From positions 1 to 20,000 of the forward strand of contig JAWQFJ010026565.1 in the NCBI GenBank assembly GCA_034096865.1: a DNA stretch of 20,000 nt, read 5' to 3'. The stretch comes from Theodoxus fluviatilis. Taxonomy: Eukaryota > Mollusca > Gastropoda > Cycloneritida > Neritidae. Within the stretch, counting starts at the first letter, position 1, and each line of letters opens with the position of its first letter. Under the pieces are notes generated by a model. That model had not been told where the DNA came from. It did no database searches and saw only the letters and a list, made by a program, of their open reading frames with translations. Below, piece by piece: positions 17,157-20,000 of this stretch. Position numbers and translations under genes: made by a program.

Positions 17157-18620
17157 TGAGACAAAAGTTCGCCACCCTAAAGTGGACAATGCTGGTGGAA
17201 AAAAAATCTATATTTTCATTTGTTTGTTTGTGTTTCATGAAAGTGTTGTGTATGAAGTATCTTTATTTATGGATAAAAAGATAATAGTTGTTGTGGGTTT
17301 TCTGTAATTTTTTGTTAATGCCGACGCTGGACATCTGATGGTGGTTACAGGAGGACTAAAATGTAAAGCTATTTCTGATTTGAAGAAAAAAATTGCGCGA
17401 TCGCGTAATGCTGAAAACCAGCAAAATTGAAACGTTCTCCGCCAACTGTGGAACAGAACGAGTCAATCCTGTTAACACGATGCATAACTGGTAGATTTTT
17501 AGGCTAGATTCGCTTCGAAAAGTTGCAGATAATCTGATGGTGTTAGACTGCAAGTGTAACTTTTCTGACTTGCATTCCACTCAACACATTTTTGACTTGG
17601 TGGACATGTACTCGATTAATTGACTCGATTAAATTGAACTGATGTATTTGATATAAATTTGTATTAATCCTGAAAAATTATGAAATCATACTTCATTCAT
17701 TCGCGCATTAGTCTTGGCAGCGTTCAGCGAACGAAGTAAACATCAAACTACTTGGACCATAACGTCAGAGCGAGTAGCAGACGAAACTTCACCGTCACGT
17801 GACACAAACCGGCCAATCAGAAGCGATGACGCCGGATGTGAAATTCCTGCTATCTTACGGTGGTAATAATCGGGCAAAGTCTGAATAATCTGAGAAAGAA
17901 ACTCGAATTGGTTCATTATTTGTATGAATGCGAGTTTTTTGGTCGACTTCGGTAAATTTCGCGCTGCCTCGCAGTGATGATTGTATACGAAGCTGTCGTC
18001 TGATAGGCGAAAGCGATCCGCGAAGCCAGCGGTTTCGACCATATCAAAGATCCTATATACACTAAGGTGACTCACTCCAATACTTTGAGCTTCAGATAGT
18101 GCCTCACGAGGAGCGCACATGTTTGTGATGTAAAACGTGACCTTCATTACAGTATTACACTACGAGTGATCTTATCCGATACCAGTTGATGTTTTACCCC
18201 TCTGCTAAGATTATAATACAACTCATTCGAATTTTACATGAAACATTTAGTTATCTCGATCGTCTGCTGGCGTAGTGGCTACGGTTCGATCGTGTTCGTC
18301 TGCTTGGTTCGTAGTGTTGATCATTATGAATGGTATTTCTTGAAATAAGGTCAGTAAGCCTATATGTTAATTTATAACGCTAATATAACCCTGGGCTGTC
18401 TTAATTTATCAAAGCTGTATGTTGATTGCGTCAATAGGTCGTGAAATACATTTTACAAATCCAAGCTTCTCGTACTTCTATTTATAGCTGACGCGCGGAC
18501 CTCAGCGGCACCAGGATAGATTATAAATACATTGTTGTCCTCGAACCTGCCTGCTGTTGACATCGTGTACAATGCTAGTATTGTCTGATGCTATGAAATA
18601 CGTTCACCAGTAAAAGGTCC
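17157..18620. other. About 1.5 kb without a recognised feature
   Basis: Possibly host single-copy DNA. The longest ATG frame is on the minus strand, 18147-17743 (134 codons: MKVTFYITNMCAPREALSEA...). It resembles nothing I know, has no flanking signal I can defend, and may be chance. A CCAAT-like site (GGCCAATCAG) lies near 17811. Confidence 0.3.
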
Positions 18621-18732
18621 AACACATGGAGAGAGACAGACACAGACCTACACACCACAACACATGGAGACAGTCACAGACCTACACACCACAAAACACA
18701 TGGAGACAGACAGTCACAGACCTACACACCAT
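18621..18732. repeat. Small minisatellite, three copies of 36-38 bp
   Basis: AACACATGGAGA followed by CACAGACCTACACACCA recurs three times, starting about 18621, 18659 and 18695. Confidence 0.85.
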
Positions 18733-18789
18733 CTTTGAAGTGCTGCAAGAACAAAACAAAACAAACGAAATATTTTCCCCCCTTTTTAT

Positions 18790-19147
18790 TATCGATTCAC
18801 TGCCATTAGGCCAAGCCAACAGACTACCAGTACCAAGTTGTTGCGCTTAAGTCAGGACAGACAGAACGAACGAACGAACTTTATTTTACAAGGGTAGTGA
18901 ATTAGGCAGTACAGTAGTCGCCGCTTATTAAAAACACATTGGGACCGAACAAAAGTGTTTTTAATAAGCGGCGTTTTTATTAACCGTTTGCTTGTTGAAC
19001 ATGTCCATCAGTAACGAAGTAAATCCGGACCTTACCAACTGTATTTAAAAAACGGCTGTTTTTATTAACCGCGTGTTTTATAAGCGGCGACTACTGTATT
19101 GCCTTTCTTACTTACATTCAGCCCTTGAGGTAAAATATTCAAATGTG

Positions 19148-19203
<56 letters not shown>

Positions 19204-19318
19204 GAGACAGAGAGAGACAGAGACAGAGAGAGAGAGACAGAGAGAGTGAGAGAGAGGGGGGGAGGGGAGCTGGGAAAAGGGGAGGAAGGGAAGAGAGAAT
19301 GAGAGTAAGAGGGTGGGT

Positions 19319-19366
<48 letters not shown>

Positions 19367-19410
19367 GAGAGACAGAGAGAGAGAGACAGAGAGAGAGACA
19401 GAGAGAGAGT
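18790..19410 (-). repeat. Right arm of the long inverted repeat (with MITE insert)
   Basis: Reverse complement of 14957-15316 from ATCGAT through the tail, AATAAA, stem, CTGAATGTAAG block and (TC)n. It is interrupted by the 185-bp MITE at 18912-19096. The purine tract is longer than on the left. Apart from the insert, the tail-side 180 bp look nearly identical to the left arm. Confidence 0.88.
18912..19096. mobile_element. 185-bp MITE, Tc1/mariner (pogo-like) type
   Basis: Perfect 17-bp terminal inverted repeats, CAGTAGTCGCCGCTTAT and its complement, are flanked by TA on both sides (18910-18911, 19097-19098). The left arm of the long inverted repeat has the uninterrupted site with one TA, so boundaries and target duplication are proven by comparison. 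Inside, 18919-18937 and 18955-18973 form a perfect 19-bp stem. There is no coding capacity; it would be moved by a transposase supplied elsewhere. The CAGT...ACTG ends with TA suggest the pogo/Tigger branch. Confidence 0.93.
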
Positions 19411-19417
19411 GAGAGTA
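19149..19417 (-). repeat. (GA)n-rich tract
   Basis: Purine dinucleotide run with GACAGAGA variants, interrupted by a G-rich unique part (about 19256-19320) that is complementary to the same part of the left arm. Confidence 0.9.
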
Positions 19418-19444
19418 GCCATAAGTACTGATCAAAAGATCAGG

Positions 19445-19664
19445 TAAAAACCGCTGGCGCTGAACCTCCAGGTTTTGGCATTTAAGAAAAGATTGGGTTC
19501 GAACCCGCAACCTCTCGAGAAAAGAGGTGGAAAACACACATAAAAACACAACAAAAGCACAACCTCTCGATTTAAGAGAAGAAAAAAAAAGTTTCAGCGC
19601 AGAATCAAACCTGGTCATGCATGACCAAGAGTCGAATGCTCTACCAGCTGAGCCATTAGAGAAT
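19445..19664 (-). mobile_element. tRNA-derived SINE, copy C
   Basis: On the minus strand: A box TGGCTCAGCTGG (19655-19644), B box GGTTTGATTCT (19611-19601), one degraded and one good CGAGAGGTTGCGGGTTCG unit, and the shared end CTGGAGGTTCAGCGCCAG plus GGTTTTTA. The A-box region is the closest of the three to a real tRNA (GGCTCAGCTGGTAGAGCA). No clear target duplication is seen; it abuts the (GA)n end of the inverted-repeat arm. Confidence 0.87.
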
Positions 19665-20000
19665 TGCAATGACGGAGTGTTTGTAAAGCATGTAAATCCA
19701 TTTCTAAGCTATCGGCCCAGGAACAATCAACCATATATTTTAAACATGATGGATAGGTTCAGGAAGCTCCTATTATGACATGCTTTGCTTTCCTTTGGCA
19801 TGTCATAAACGCTGAATTAACACTCCGGCACCGGATCGACAGCAAAAATACGCTTGACATCCACACGCAACGATTACACCGAGACCGCGCAATCGAGCGA
19901 TTTTCACTTTCGTGAAGCGAGGTCAGAATTTAGAGTTACGGCCCTTTTCAGAGCCATGGCAACAACGCTTCCACGTGTAGTCTATGCGTGAGACCTGCCT
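19665..20000. other. Right end of the window, no recognised feature
   Basis: Only a small hairpin stands out: TATGACATGC (19774-19783) and its complement (19798-19807), a 10-bp perfect stem with a 14-nt loop. Confidence 0.4.

Overview
The window looks like repeat-dense intergenic DNA from an animal, probably a marine invertebrate and most likely a mollusc. The organism call is inference, from APE-type LINEs with 2A-bearing ORF1, tRNA-derived SINEs, long (TC)n tracts and the (GTTC)n/(TTG)n-tailed 3' ends. I see no bacterial operon, no rRNA or functional tRNA gene, and no host exon I can defend. Almost everything recognisable is a transposable element, in several nested layers.

Layer 1 is an APE-type LINE in two oppositely oriented parts. 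Its 5' part is on the minus strand: a tandem 5' UTR (about 11940-11491), ORF1 (11490-10393) carrying a 2A-like motif, and the start of ORF2 (endonuclease, 536 to beyond the left edge). Its 3' part is on the plus strand: end of endonuclease, reverse transcriptase, Cys/His C-terminus, 3' UTR and (TTG)n tail (about 11941-14950). The 5' end of the inverted part abuts the middle of ORF2, the arrangement expected of a single 5'-inverted (twin-primed) insertion.

Layer 2 is a 9.8-kb LTR retrotransposon of Gypsy type on the minus strand (539-10330). It sits between ORF1 and ORF2 of the LINE, 2 bp from the ORF2 start codon. Its 607-bp LTRs differ at only two positions, so the insertion is recent. It is nevertheless defective: protease, reverse transcriptase, RNase H and the integrase core are absent, leaving a gag-like remnant, the integrase C-terminal GPY/F region and a downstream zinc-finger ORF. 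A leader of about 5 kb lies between the primer-binding site and gag and is full of tandem repeats, including a 1.9-kb minisatellite with a 57-bp unit.

Layer 3 (14950-20000) holds a long inverted repeat (14957-15316 against 18790-19410). Its right arm contains a 185-bp Tc1/mariner/pogo-type MITE; the left arm is the matching empty site. Three copies of one tRNA-derived SINE are present, one with a clean 12-bp target-site duplication. There is also a minus-strand fragment of a retroelement-associated C-terminal domain with an RPD...WD signature, a small minisatellite and long (TC)n/(GA)n tracts. About 17160-18620 and 19670-20000 show nothing I can name.

The order of events I infer is: LINE insertion with 5' inversion, decay of its ORF2 by frameshifts, then recent insertion of the defective Gypsy element, which must have been mobilised in trans.
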